Positions 42,705 through 53,060 of a stretch of 64,000 bases of DNA are shown in pieces (position 1 is the first letter of the stretch; the number at the start of each line of letters is the position of its first letter). The stretch covers positions 806,001-870,000 of the forward strand of contig CP073212.1 of NCBI GenBank assembly GCA_020342235.1. The letters are read 5' to 3'. Below the pieces are notes generated by a model. It saw nothing but the letters and a program-made list of their open reading frames with translations. It was not told where the DNA came from and did not search any database. The DNA comes from Saccharomycopsis phalli. Lineage: Eukaryota; Ascomycota; Saccharomycetes; Ascoideales; Saccharomycopsidaceae. The translations under genes were made by a program, and so were the position numbers.

Positions 42705-43085
42705 ATGCAATTCCAAACTCTCTTTACTGTCGCTTCTATTGCTTTGACTGCTGTTGCTGCACCAGATGACCAAACTTCTACTGCTAGTGACCAAATTACT
42801 ACTGCACCAGATGACCAAGCTACTACTTTGACTACTTCATTAATCCAATCTGCTACTCTGTTTGGGCTGGATATGACTACCACTGCTTCGTCTATTAACC
42901 CACAACACACTCATGTCCACAACCACAAAAAAAAGCGACTTGGATGGATGAAGCATTTACCATGCAACAGTCATCTCGGTCGCCATAAATTTCCTTCTAT
43001 CATGGGTACTACTATTCCTAGCTTTCTTAACCTTTCACTGTTCCAATTTTACAACCCTCGAAGTAGCGGGACCACTTTAATTTAG
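42705..43085 (+). CDS. Small secreted protein, 126 aa, leader family
   Basis: The signal peptide MQFQTLFTVASIALTAVAAP is almost the same as that of the gene at 43864-44199. The mature part is Thr/Ser/Asp-rich (duplicated APDDQ..T and SDQITTAPDDQ units), then a His/Lys-rich stretch (HTHVHNHKKKR, a possible dibasic processing site), then a hydrophobic and basic tail. No known domain. A TATA box lies about 50 bp upstream. The tail may be out of its ancestral frame, since it has no similarity to the partner gene. Confidence 0.55.
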   Translation: MQFQTLFTVASIALTAVAAPDDQTSTASDQITTAPDDQATTLTTSLIQSATLFGLDMTTTASSINPQHTHVHNHKKKRLGWMKHLPCNSHLGRHKFPSIMGTTIPSFLNLSLFQFYNPRSSGTTLI

Positions 43086-43329
43086 TGATGGTAGTTTTTG
43101 GCAAAAGTATCAGTGGGTAAGAGTGTTGTGTCAGTCACAATTCACAAATTACAACCATGATATGAACATCATTTTAATCAAGACTCAATGCTGCTGGACG
43201 GCAGGTATATACAAATAGATTTATAATATACATACAAGGCTCGTGTACATGTAAAGTGAACCGATGTAGCACAGATAACGTTAATTAGTTGACGGACCTC
43301 GAATTTACGCGGCCACTTTAAGTTGATGA

Positions 43330-43735
43330 TAGTTTTTGGAGGAATCATGTTCCAACGCGTACTGGTAAAACTCTGCCAAGTTTATAGACTGATTGGCAAA
43401 CACTTTTCACGCTTTCCATATTCCACGAGTGGAATCTCGATTTCACCAATGTGTGATAGAATTCTAGCTTAAAGAGCTCTGGGCGTCGGAGGTCAAGTAT
43501 GATGGAGGAGTGAATCTCACTTCTTTTATACTTTGGGTCTTGATTGCCAAATAGCTTGAGCAACGAAACATCCGCGAGGTTTTTTCCACTGAGTAGTTGT
43601 GATGCTAAACTGAGGATTGCCTTGGGGCCTTGCATAATTTCTTGACTCGCCAAATTGTAAACTTCTTGTTGTCCGAGGTGATTGAGTAAACTAAATGGTA
43701 ATAATAACGCAGGGAAATAGTTTAGGGTAAACTAG
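43330..43735 (-). pseudogene. R2 gene-family relic, copy 2 (longest)
   Basis: The minus strand shows an open stretch from FTLNYFPALLLPFSLLNH through GQQEVYNLASQEIMQGPK, AILSLASQLLSGKNLADVS and LLKLFGNQDPKYKRSEIHS to LRRPELFKLEFYHTLVKSRF. This is clearly protein-like, helical and Leu-rich. The family is not recognised. It lies between the two small secreted-protein genes. No good start codon context is seen, so I treat it as a fragment. Confidence 0.6.
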
Positions 43736-43863
43736 ATGTTATTTCACAGCTACTATAATTTGCAAATTCAATCTACATCATTTGAGTATCTATACATTAT
43801 TAAAAGCTTGGTCTATTTGAATCAATATGCAATACTAACCAGCAATATTACATCTTTATTAAC

Positions 43864-44199
43864 TTAGTTACCTTGGGAGGTCTCTGTGACTTGTGGGTCT
43901 GTGGATTGAGTAGCCTGTGGGTCTGCTGTGGCTTGAGTAGCCTGAGCAGCCTTAGCAGCTTTTGCACTTTCAATTGCCAGGCGAGCATCGTTGATAAGAG
44001 AAATTATATTAAAAATATCCCCAGCATAACCAAAGGCCTTTCTAATACCCTTTTGTTGGACATCGTCAGCGTCACCGGAAACATCAATCCCATTGGATGT
44101 TTGACCATTGGATGTTGGCAAAGTAGCAGCCTCGTTTATTGGAGCAGCAGTCACAGCTAAAGCAATGAAAGAAATGGTAAAGAGAGTTTGGAATTGCAT
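43864..44199 (-). CDS. Small secreted protein, 111 aa, leader family
   Basis: The signal peptide MQFQTLFTISFIALAVTAAP is shared with 42705-43085; cleavage is expected after TAA or AAP. The mature part has a polar linker (TSNGQTSNGIDVSGDADDVQ), a short amphipathic helix (GIRKAFGYAGDIFNIISLIN), an Ala/Lys helix and a C-terminal QATQSTDPQ repeat. There is no GPI signal and no Cys. Tata-like gatataaaag lies about 50 bp upstream on the minus strand. It is convergent with the other member. Function unknown. Confidence 0.65.
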   Translation of the reverse strand: MQFQTLFTISFIALAVTAAPINEAATLPTSNGQTSNGIDVSGDADDVQQKGIRKAFGYAGDIFNIISLINDARLAIESAKAAKAAQATQATADPQATQSTDPQVTETSQGN

Positions 44200-45174
44200 T
44201 TTATGTTTGTGTTGTAATGATGATAATTCATGAAATGAAGTCTGCTTTTATATCACGATCATCTGGAATCTTTGTTTCTTACTCAGTGGAATTGTCAGTG
44301 GTAACTCAAGCTTCCAAAGTGGTACCGACGAGATATTATTTAATCAAGAACTTACCATCAAAACAAATACTCACTTTAACAACATTCCGGCCAAAAAAAT
44401 CTTTGACATGAGTCGTTCTCAGGTGTTTGTTATGACAAATGTCTCATATTACACTACCATTTTGGAAATGCGTCTGCATTTGTCTCAGAAATTGTTTGAT
44501 GTTGCAAAATGCAGTAAAAATGATCTTGGGTAGGCAAATTGCAGCAGGGCAATTTAAGATGCTTGAAAAATAAGCTAGATAGGTGGTTGTAATGTTCATA
44601 TAGTAACACATGGCTGTATAGTATGAGGCAGTGGAGTTGGAACTGTAAGACGTGTGCGATTGGTTGCTGCGATGTTATCAAGACGCGGAAAGTTTAGTTG
44701 TGCGAATTTATAGTAAAATGAAACCATAGCCGTACGTTAATGATGGATATGTGATGTTTTTGGACTATACTAGGTACCGAAAGAATCAATTTTCCAAAGT
44801 ATGAGTAGCGCATCTACCGTTTTTAGTAAAGAGGTATACCTGATTGCACTGGTATTTGGATACATGGTATTTGGATACACTAGTATTGGATACACTAGTA
44901 CTTGTATTACACAGCCTTTTTATTCCAAGTAAATTGTATCTTGATGATAAACTTTCCCTGAGAATTGACTAATTGGCTTGCAATATTTTGCCCTAGGCTT
45001 TGAAAAGAGGATTCTCTGTCGATATAAGAGCTACACTGTTGGATATGGATGCCAAGGAAAATTGTCTGAGACAAGTTTGATGGATGGCTGGTTGCTCAAG
45101 CCATTTGGAAATGAAGACCTAATGCAAATGATGTGGACAATACCCATTATACATGTTCTCCATACAGTACATGG
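44200..45174. other. Intergenic region upstream of secreted protein
   Basis: AT-rich, no supported gene. It has a short ggatacatggtatttggatacactag duplication near 44860. Its left part is the promoter of the minus-strand secreted protein. Confidence 0.5.
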
Positions 45175-45467
45175 TGTCGTGATCACCTGATGTTCCGATA
45201 TTACAAGACTGCATTTTGCATGGGCAGTGCTCACTTGTGTATCAGGGACAATGGACAGACTATGATGATACAAGGGTGAATACTCTGTGTAACAGCGTAG
45301 GATGATCACTGGAACGACTATATAAGGCTAGGTAGTAAACTACCTAGGACATCTATCGATTTAAGGACCTTTGGTTTAGATTCAATCTTAAAGGAACAAC
45401 AAAATATATAGAGATTATATTAGTGCTTCATAGTCATTAATTACCCCTACTTATTTAAACTCTGACA
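45175..45467 (+). mobile_element. Solo LTR family E, second copy
   Basis: 293 bp, TGTCGTGATCACC ... CTCTGACA, the counterpart of the copy at 12972-13272. It keeps the TATA-like ctatataagg and the inverted repeat CTAGGTAG/CTACCTAG. No target duplication is left. It abuts an LTR-Y remnant. Confidence 0.82.
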
Positions 45468-45469
45468 AG

Positions 45470-45598
45470 AAGCTAAAGGTAACTGAAGGCATCTCAGAAA
45501 AGAATATAAATATGATAGGAAATGGCTAGTATAGTAGCAAGAATTGGCATATTTACAATAGTAAGATACGGAAGCCATTGAGAGAAACGCTAGATTGT
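45470..45598 (+). repeat. Remnant of copia Y-family LTR
   Basis: Matches LTR-Y 12270-12395 (aactgaaggcatctcag; ggaagccattgagagaaacg). The LTR-E copy seems to have been inserted in it, as the left part is missing. Confidence 0.85.
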
Positions 45599-45599
45599 G

Positions 45600-45775
45600 A
45601 TTAGCACCGCCTTTTAGTCAGACGGCAAGTATAAATCTCCAGTGGGAGTCTAAATAGCCTTGATATATTATAGTTGCCTTGATATATTATAGTTGCCTTG
45701 ATATATTATAGTTGCCTTGATATATTATATTTGCCTTGATATATTATAGTTGCCTTGATATATTATAGTCCCCCT
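45600..45775 (-). repeat. R1 scrap with 19-bp tandem expansion
   Basis: An R1 head on the minus strand (gtataaatctccagtggg, agtctaaatagccttgata) runs into six copies of gccttgatatattatagtt. The unit is made of the R1 outer end plus its flank, so the array grew from the end of the element. Confidence 0.8.
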
Positions 45776-45889
45776 TATTAAATATGGTATTACTGTAACT
45801 ACCATTTATTCCTTTGATCCTCATACAAGCTAGTCGCCAACAGTGTTAGACACTAGAGAATCTGCTATTCCAATCCACCTTGAATAACA

Positions 45890-46100
45890 ATAATACTTAT
45901 TCAAGACTATAGCTATACTAGGCTCCCAAAAGAGATTGATACTTTGCCGTCTATGACCAAGGACGGCTATATAGTCGTAGAAAGAAAACTCTGCCCCAGA
46001 GATAAAAACACTCAACCAGAGCTTGTAAATAAGGTAATGAGCATTGCATGGGCAATGAACTTCGCCTAGATCTTTAGAGGTGTTGCACCTTGAATACTTG
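45890..46100 (+). repeat. R1 dispersed repeat
   Basis: Plus-orientation copy with the head (tatagctatactaggctcc), the hairpin gccgtctatgaccaaggacggc, and the tail ggcaatgaacttcgcctag as in the copy at 53485. Confidence 0.85.
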
Positions 46101-46236
46101 TGCAACATTGGTACAACTCGAGTCACATTGGACACGGCTGTCTAATACACCTCTATATATTGCTCTCTACAATAGTGTCATATATATATTCACTCACCAG
46201 TCGACTATACACGTCGTCCGGTCACACGTCAATTCA

Positions 46237-48405
46237 TCACTTGCCCAACTTGGCCAAGGCCTCTGGACTCTTTTCGCCAAAATCACGCGCAGCAAGACTA
46301 TCTCTGCGCAAGAAGGCGACAATGTCGTCTTGGTAGTCGCTCTTGTCATAATCACTTCCGCTGTTGTTGACACGGTTAATCAAGTCAAAGTACTTGTTGT
46401 AAAAATCGCCATCATAACCACCCAAGGCAGAGTTGATGAAGAAGTCGCTCAACTTGAACGAGTCGGTCAAGCCGATGATCTGGTCGCGCAATGCTGGCAA
46501 CAAGTGGCCAAAGATGTTGACGTCAATGTCATTGAGCTGCTTCTTGGACACCAAGTTGTACTTGAGGAACTCGCTGGCGTTTTCACGGACCGCGTAGTTG
46601 GCAAACAAGTTGATGATGCGCGCCAAGTGCGGCTTGATGGTCTTGCCGCTGTTGGCGTCGAAGTAGAGCAACGCCGACTCCAAGTTGTACCGCAAGAACT
46701 GGAACGTCGAGATCTGCTTCAAGTTCGAGCCCACGTTCTCGTAGTTGTTGCCCAACCGCGGCAAGATCTCCAACACATTGTCCACCTGTGCGTTGATTGC
46801 CAAGTCAAACAACTGGAGAAACTGCTTCGAGTCCTTGATGTCGAGCTCGCCAATCGTGTGGTTGCTCTTCAAGTACTCAAACGACTTGGGAATCGGCTTG
46901 CCCTTCTTGGCAGCAGCCCGGTACTTGACAATCGATCTTCCGGCGTTGATGCTCAACACATTGTTGTCACCCTCCCACGTGCACTGTACCACCCAGTCGT
47001 TGTAAGTCGACCCAAACCCAGAGTAAGCAGAGTACCCATGTCCGCCACAAGCCTGGCGCGCCTCATCGATTGCTCGTGCGCCAAACCAGGTCGCGTTGGC
47101 TTTGGCAGAGGCTGACACCACAAACACCTCCTTGAGCTCCTCGATGGTCTTGAAGAGGAACTTCTGGTCCGACAAGATGTTTGGCGAGTCCAAAGCTCGG
47201 GTCACTGCGCCAAAGATCTCGTGTAATCGTGCGGTGACGCTTGACAAAGTGTATGCGTGTGCCAAGAGCGGAATCAAACGGTACTGGTGGTTCGGATAGT
47301 CGATGATCTGCTTCTCCAAAGTGAGCGAGCTGTCGACCTCTGCTGGGTGCGCGTAGTTCTTTTGCGGGTCGCTGGTCTTGCCAAATTGCCGTCGGCCCAC
47401 CGCATAGCGCAACGCAGTGGTCAAGACCTTGGCAGCAACACGGAACGAGTCATTGACCATGGTGACACGTCCGTCGAGCAACGCTCCATAGGCCAACTGG
47501 TCCATTGGCGAGTCCAAGACCTCACGCTCGTCGTCGTCGATCTTGACAAACTTCTGGAGCATGAAATTCTTGGGGATGCGGACGTTGGTGAATTGGATCC
47601 AGCCGTTGTCGATACCGTCACGGCCCATCTTCGCGCCAATGTCGCCAATCGACACTCCCGGAAGCAACCGGTGGTCGACGTCCCGCAACGGCACCACAAA
47701 CGTCTTCACGCCGTAATCCTTCCCCTCGACAATCAACCGCGCGTACACCACACAATGGTTTGCGGTAGTGGCTGCGCCGCCAATCCACCATTTGGTGGCG
47801 CCCACATGTGGCGTGTTGATGACAAACGTCTTGGTGTCAAAGTCGTACTCGGCAGTGGTCTCCAAGCCAGCGACATTCGACCCGTGCGCCAACTCGGTCA
47901 TGCCAAAACACCCATAGACGTTCTTGGCATAGTACCCTTCGCGCTCAAACGCCCAGTACTTGTATTGCGCCGGAGTGCCATTGCCCCTGATGGCGTTGTA
48001 GAACAACCCAAAGTGGATGCCCAACCGCGTCACGGTCTGGGGATCGTGCAACGGGTACAAGCTGAACAACCGGATAAACGGCGCCACGTTGATCTTCTCA
48101 TAAGGGACGCCCCGGGCCCGCTGCTCGTGCACGTTCCGCTCCAAGTACGACGCGATCTCCGCCACCTTGAGGAACGTCGACTTCCGGATATCCTTCTTGC
48201 TCTGGTTGTCGTGCACATCCTCTGCGTTCTTGAGCACAAGGTTCCGCTCCAAGAACCGCGCAATCTCAAGAGTCATTTGCGCATTCTCCGCGCTGTTGCC
48301 CTCCAAGAACTCAAACATCTCGTCCACATCGAAGCTCGTCTTGCTCCGCTCATTCTGAATGAGGTTGTATGGCCGTGGAATGTTCCCCGACTGTATTCTC
48401 GACAT
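46237..48405 (-). CDS. POX1: Peroxisomal acyl-CoA oxidase
   Basis: 722 aa. Flavoenzyme for the first step of peroxisomal beta-oxidation: acyl-CoA plus O2 to trans-2-enoyl-CoA plus H2O2. The open frame reaches 48594, but MSRIQSGNIPRPYNLIQNER at 48405 is chosen as start from family length and because the upstream part is 5' leader. FAD/acyl-CoA motifs are FGMTELAHGSNV, NTPHVGATKWWIGGAATTAN and ACGGHGYSAYSGFG. The catalytic Glu is in CTWEGDNNVL (about residue 475). The C terminus SPEALAKLGK has no clear PTS1, as in other yeast Pox proteins, which enter by a non-PTS1 route with Pex5. Codon use is strongly biased, so antisense frames are long. Confidence 0.93.
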   Translation of the reverse strand: MSRIQSGNIPRPYNLIQNERSKTSFDVDEMFEFLEGNSAENAQMTLEIARFLERNLVLKNAEDVHDNQSKKDIRKSTFLKVAEIASYLERNVHEQRARGVPYEKINVAPFIRLFSLYPLHDPQTVTRLGIHFGLFYNAIRGNGTPAQYKYWAFEREGYYAKNVYGCFGMTELAHGSNVAGLETTAEYDFDTKTFVINTPHVGATKWWIGGAATTANHCVVYARLIVEGKDYGVKTFVVPLRDVDHRLLPGVSIGDIGAKMGRDGIDNGWIQFTNVRIPKNFMLQKFVKIDDDEREVLDSPMDQLAYGALLDGRVTMVNDSFRVAAKVLTTALRYAVGRRQFGKTSDPQKNYAHPAEVDSSLTLEKQIIDYPNHQYRLIPLLAHAYTLSSVTARLHEIFGAVTRALDSPNILSDQKFLFKTIEELKEVFVVSASAKANATWFGARAIDEARQACGGHGYSAYSGFGSTYNDWVVQCTWEGDNNVLSINAGRSIVKYRAAAKKGKPIPKSFEYLKSNHTIGELDIKDSKQFLQLFDLAINAQVDNVLEILPRLGNNYENVGSNLKQISTFQFLRYNLESALLYFDANSGKTIKPHLARIINLFANYAVRENASEFLKYNLVSKKQLNDIDVNIFGHLLPALRDQIIGLTDSFKLSDFFINSALGGYDGDFYNKYFDLINRVNNSGSDYDKSDYQDDIVAFLRRDSLAARDFGEKSPEALAKLGK

Positions 48406-50487
48406 GGTATAATAGCAAGTGTACAATGGCAATTCGCCGCGCTTATATACTTGCAATCCAGTGGGGTAATTACCGGCTCCATGTGAACTTCTCGGGTTGC
48501 CATCCAAATCAGGTAACGTTACCCGGTGCGTCAAACCCCCCATCCTGGCACATATATATGTGGAAATATGAGATGCGATAAATAAAGATATCAATGTGAA
48601 TCATGTCTTTTTGTTATTTCTTCTTTTTTTCTTTTTCTTCCTTCTTCTCTTCTTCCTTCTTCTCTTCTCTTCTTCCTTCTTCTCTTCTTCCTCCTTCTCT
48701 TCTTCTCTTCTTCCTCCTTCTTTGCTTTCGCCCGACCTGCAGATTTGTCACATGGCTTGGACTAGATGCATATTCGGCAAGTATTCGGTTACATATAAGC
48801 ACCCACAGCATTGGTATACTCCGGATCACGTGAATACCTGGTGTGTACCATTAATTTCGTGCCGTTCCGACACTCATACACTTGGGATTGACATGTAGTA
48901 CGGTTAAAATTCTCCTCATTTAAACGTCTCACTCGCCTCCTTGTTGGTTTGGCAATTCCATTAGATGATTTCGCTAGCCTACGTCACTCTCCGCTATTTT
49001 ACACTCACTTGCCATTCTTTCACCTGGCTTTTCTCTATACCAGAACCAATTCAAATGTTCTTGTAAGTAGATGGAATATCCGTGCCTGTATACCAGAGTG
49101 GTTCACGTCAATCTCTACAAGCTGTATTGTCCATTGACCTATCATGCCATTAAAGTTTCCAATGGATCAAACAGTGCATCGTCAAGTCATGAAACCTTCA
49201 ATTGGCCGACTATTCCAGATTGCCTATTCCAGAATGCCCATCCCGATTAATCCAGAATCTCCAGAATCTCCAGAATACCTATTCCATTGTCCATTCCACG
49301 TCCATTCCAGATTGTCATCTTGTCATGATAACAGAGTCAAGCAATGTGCATAAAGAGATTTACTATTTGCATAAGAGATTTACTATTTACTCATTGGTTA
49401 AACTCAAATATATCTTCATTCTCCATCGGGTCAAAACCCATGTGCCATTTATTTACATTAGTAAATAAAACACAATTATTCATGACAATGGACAGAATTA
49501 TTCATTCCATCATTCATTCCATCAATGAATTGTATACTACTTTACAACTGAATCAGCAGTCATTCGAATCAATCAAATGAATAATAATATTCATTTTTGT
49601 GTTCAGCTATATTGTCTCTGGCATGCTTATTCGGCAAATATATCCTCCTCAGGAACATCAGGCACCATTGTTAACAAGTTTGACGGCTGAATCATCATTT
49701 GTTGAAGGAATCATGTTCAACACGTTCTGATAAAACTACCCAAGTTTATAGGCTAATTGGCAAATACTTTCCACGCTTTCCATATTCCACGAGCGGAATC
49801 TCGATTTCACCAATGCGTGATAGAATTCGAGTTGGCTCAATCTCTTGTTCAAGACTATGGTTCTCGACATTTATTCAACAATACACCATCATCGTATACC
49901 AGCCAAGTCCTTTATTTCTAGACCTCATATTCAACCAAAACATGTACATCCCATCTACTACCGTAAAATCATCAAAAGACATCCTACTAAATTAACCTTT
50001 CCATTTACAAAGCAAATCATACCTAAAATATCCCTTGTTCCACCTGCCAAGGTTTATACATCTACTCCTGATGTAGCATCGTAGGATGATACCAAAAGAG
50101 TATTCTTGGTCTTGACAATTTACAATCTCAATGATATTACAATGGAATTCATGTACAATGGCATTCAATTGGCTGAAGAATTTCAAAACATCCATTAAAT
50201 TCAATTTCCATACAATGTCTAGACTCAATTGTATAAAAATTATGACGTACCTAGTGTACCGCGTATGTCAAATTTAATCAATTCACAATCCATCCACCGC
50301 TCTTGGTAATCCCAAATATCTTTCAACATTCCTTTGCACGTTGTCTTGAATATTCATCTACACTCTACAAATAATAAAAAAATATTATCAATATTTAAAA
50401 AATGTTCAATGTTCACTATTATTGTTCACTGCCACAAGTTACCCGCCCGTTGACAGTGTAAAAAATTATCACCACATTTGTACAATC
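48406..50487. other. Intergenic region POX1-MRPL32
   Basis: Holds the POX1 promoter. Positions 48603-48724 are an unbroken pyrimidine tract (ttcttctct-type). Relic R2 copy 3 is at 49580-49850. Short duplications of ccagaatctccagaat lie near 49255. No other gene is supported. Confidence 0.6.
49580..49850 (-). pseudogene. R2 gene-family relic, copy 3
   Basis: Shares with copy 2 the segments from aatcatgttcaacacgttct to atagaattcgag, and with copy 1 the downstream segment ttcagctatattgtctctgg. It is shorter and more decayed than copy 2. Confidence 0.6.
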
Positions 50488-50919
50488 ATGTCTGGACTAG
50501 CATTACCTCGGCTTGTATTTCCCAAGCTTCCATCGATAACAATCCGGCTTACGATCCCTGCGTTGCCACAATGGACTGGGATATTGCTTGCCGCTCCTAA
50601 AAAGAAAACGTCACACCAAAAGAAGCGCCAAAGACAGTTGGCTCCAGGCAAGAAACAGCTAAAGTTGCTCAACAACCTCAACCGGTGTCCGTCGTGTGGC
50701 CATTACAAGCGAGCACACACGCTCTGTATGGTATGTGTTGGCGAGATCCAGCATCACTGGAAGAATCTCGACCGGCAGCAGGCTGGATCACAAGAAGTGG
50801 AGCAGTTGGACCAATTGGATGAACGGATTGTGTATCCACGCAAGATTAAGAGGGATGCTGATCCAGAAAAGGAGGAGTATTTGAAGAGACGGCCAAAGAC
50901 GTTGCCGGTGAAGAGATAG
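50488..50919 (+). CDS. MRPL32: Mitochondrial ribosomal protein bL32m
   Basis: 143 aa, large subunit of the mitochondrial ribosome. An N-terminal presequence of about 36 residues (basic, hydroxylated) is followed by the bL32 start APKKKTSHQKKRQRQLAPGK, the place where the m-AAA protease is known to cut yeast MrpL32. A zinc ribbon follows with C67, C70, C80 and C83 (CPSCG, LCMVC). The ATG at 50488 gives the family length; an upstream in-frame ATG at 50422 is less likely. Confidence 0.93.
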   Translation: MSGLALPRLVFPKLPSITIRLTIPALPQWTGILLAAPKKKTSHQKKRQRQLAPGKKQLKLLNNLNRCPSCGHYKRAHTLCMVCVGEIQHHWKNLDRQQAGSQEVEQLDQLDERIVYPRKIKRDADPEKEEYLKRRPKTLPVKR

Positions 50920-50954
50920 TGTAAATAGGAATACATCTGTAAATTATAGTTGTA

Positions 50955-51090
50955 GAGTGGATGGGAATGAAAAATGGAAATGAATGAGTGGGATGGAAAT
51001 GAATGAGTGGAATGGAAATGAATGAGTGGAATGGAAATGAATTGAGTGAAATGAAGTGAAAAATGGAAATGAATTGAGTGAGATGGAGTA
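50955..51090. repeat. Minisatellite, 19-bp unit (ggaaatgaatgagtggaat)
   Basis: About six copies directly downstream of MRPL32, with g/a variants. The rest of 51091-51846 is AT-rich, with a (aaatattcaagcaattattcaattcttgt)n duplication near 51530 and no gene. Confidence 0.9.
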
Positions 51091-51846
51091 AAAGAATAGT
51101 CAACAACACAAATACCATTATAAATGTCAATTTCAATCTTCAACGAAATACAAAACTCATTATTAAACATCTTTCCAACTACAAATTAACTATACTCATG
51201 GACAATTCAATTTAAATAAACTCACCATTAATCAACAATGCCAACGGTAGATGGTCGTTTCTGGATAAAGAAAGATGTCACCTGTATACAAAAACAAAAG
51301 TAAATGACAATCCAACTGAATTATACAATTATAAATGAATATATAACCAATGTGCTACTCAATATCAAAACCAATTGTCATGATATACCCAAGCTATATC
51401 ACGTGATACGCTGCACTTGCACGTGATGTATATATATGAGTATAGCTTGAGAGACTATAATTGGAGATATTCAAGAGATTTTATTTTCAAAAGTATTTGA
51501 GGGACGATTTAATTTTTCAAAAATATTCAAGCAATTATTCAATTCTTGTAAATATTCAAGCAATTATTCAATTCTTGTAAATATTCAAGAGATGATTTAT
51601 TTTTCAGAATATCCAACTTTTCAGAAATATTCAAGAGTCTATTCCATTCTTGTAAATAATCAGCAGCTTCATGTAACATTCTGGAGCTTCAATTGCAGTC
51701 TGACACCATTTCACAATACAAAACCAAAAAGAATATATTAAAATCAAGAGGCTGCCAGCCTCCTACAAATTAAATTAATCACGCCAAGGCGCAATTGCTT
51801 AACATTAGCTATAAGCAACCAACAACACTAAAAACAACAACCAGGC

Positions 51847-52785
51847 TCACTTCTCCTTGGTCCGGGTACCCTCCTTCAAGGCAATCAACTGCTTGCTTCT
51901 AAAACTCTCATAGTGAACCACGGCGGTGGTTTCAATTAAATCTTGCAAATGGGTACGGGTCAAAAAGTCGCGCAAGTACACAAACTCGCTCTGCGAAACA
52001 TCCTCAACGTCAATGGCACCCCACCGAGTGCGCCGGCCCCGAACGACTTTATTGTCAATTGTGATTTCCTTTTCGGAGCCAACGACAGCAAACGGAATCA
52101 AGCTGCGGATCTCGTTGTTCAAGTTCTTCTCCTCGTCCAACAAGTCGTCGGCGTCATATGGGTAGATATTGAACTTGTGGTACTTGAACTCGTCTTGCAA
52201 GATCTTCTTGAACCGGACCTTTTCCTCCGACGTGAGCGAATCCGCCTTGGCAATGATTGGAATCACATTGGCATTCTCGCACAACCGCTTCAAAACAGCC
52301 ACGTCCAAACTCCGGAGGCCGTGGCCATTTGGCTGGATAAAGTACAACACCGCGTGTACTCGGGTATCCTTGATGTACCGTTCCCGTTGGGCAGTCAACT
52401 CCTTGCGCAAGTACTGGGAATGCTGTTCCTTGATGTACTTGATGATTGGCTCCCAACACCGGTCGTTGTTCACCTGGTCACCAAACCCAGGAGTGTCAAT
52501 GACATTGATGTTCAACTTGACAGTGTCCTCATAGAGAACGTGCGACGAGACCTTGATTTCAGAGGTCTGTTCGATTGGAACGTCGCTGGATTTTCTGCCG
52601 CTGGACTCTGTCAAGTGGGACGCAAACAAAGTGTTGACTAACGTGGTCTTGCCCAATCCAGAGTGGCCCACCACCATGATATTGAACTGGAATCCGCGCT
52701 TCAAAAGCCGGTGCTCGATCTGGTTGGTGATGGTGCTAAAACCAACATAGCTCTTTGGATGGAACGGTTCTTCTGCTTCAGTCAT
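51847..52785 (-). CDS. CDC10: Septin
   Basis: 312 aa. GTP-binding septin of the bud-neck ring, and the central subunit of the hetero-octamer in yeast. MTEAEEPFHPKSYVGFSTI is taken as start (52785) by analogy to Cdc10. P-loop GHSGLGKTT (about 39), switch DTPGFG (about 102), G4 motif AKAD (about 188) and the septin element RGRRTRWGAIDVED (about 250) are present. As in Cdc10, the protein stops after the G domain without a C-terminal coiled coil. FVYLRDFLTRTHLQDLIETT is the family hallmark. Confidence 0.94.
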   Translation of the reverse strand: MTEAEEPFHPKSYVGFSTITNQIEHRLLKRGFQFNIMVVGHSGLGKTTLVNTLFASHLTESSGRKSSDVPIEQTSEIKVSSHVLYEDTVKLNINVIDTPGFGDQVNNDRCWEPIIKYIKEQHSQYLRKELTAQRERYIKDTRVHAVLYFIQPNGHGLRSLDVAVLKRLCENANVIPIIAKADSLTSEEKVRFKKILQDEFKYHKFNIYPYDADDLLDEEKNLNNEIRSLIPFAVVGSEKEITIDNKVVRGRRTRWGAIDVEDVSQSEFVYLRDFLTRTHLQDLIETTAVVHYESFRSKQLIALKEGTRTKEK

Positions 52786-52859
52786 GAGTAGTATCACAGA
52801 AATATACGTGTTAACACAAGACAAAAAGTTACCCGGGACACGTGATTGCGCATGTAGAC

Positions 52860-53060
52860 TAGTATGAGAAATGAAATGAAATGGGATGAAATGAAATGGG
52901 ATGAAATGAAATGGGATGAAATGAAATGGGATGAGAAATGAAATGAGAAATGAAATGGGATGAGAAATGAAATGAGAAATGAAATGGGATGAGAAATGAA
53001 ATGAGAAATGAAATGAGAAATGAAATGAGAAATGAAATGAGAAATGAAATGAGATAATAA
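52860..53060. repeat. Minisatellite, gaaatgaaatgggat / gaaatgaaatga units
   Basis: An interleaved array of 12- to 17-bp units built from gaaatg, directly in the CDC10 5' flank. Confidence 0.92.

Noticed and set aside
48603-48898. Frames over the pyrimidine tract upstream of POX1
   Set aside because: Poly-Phe/Ser/Leu translation of simple sequence.
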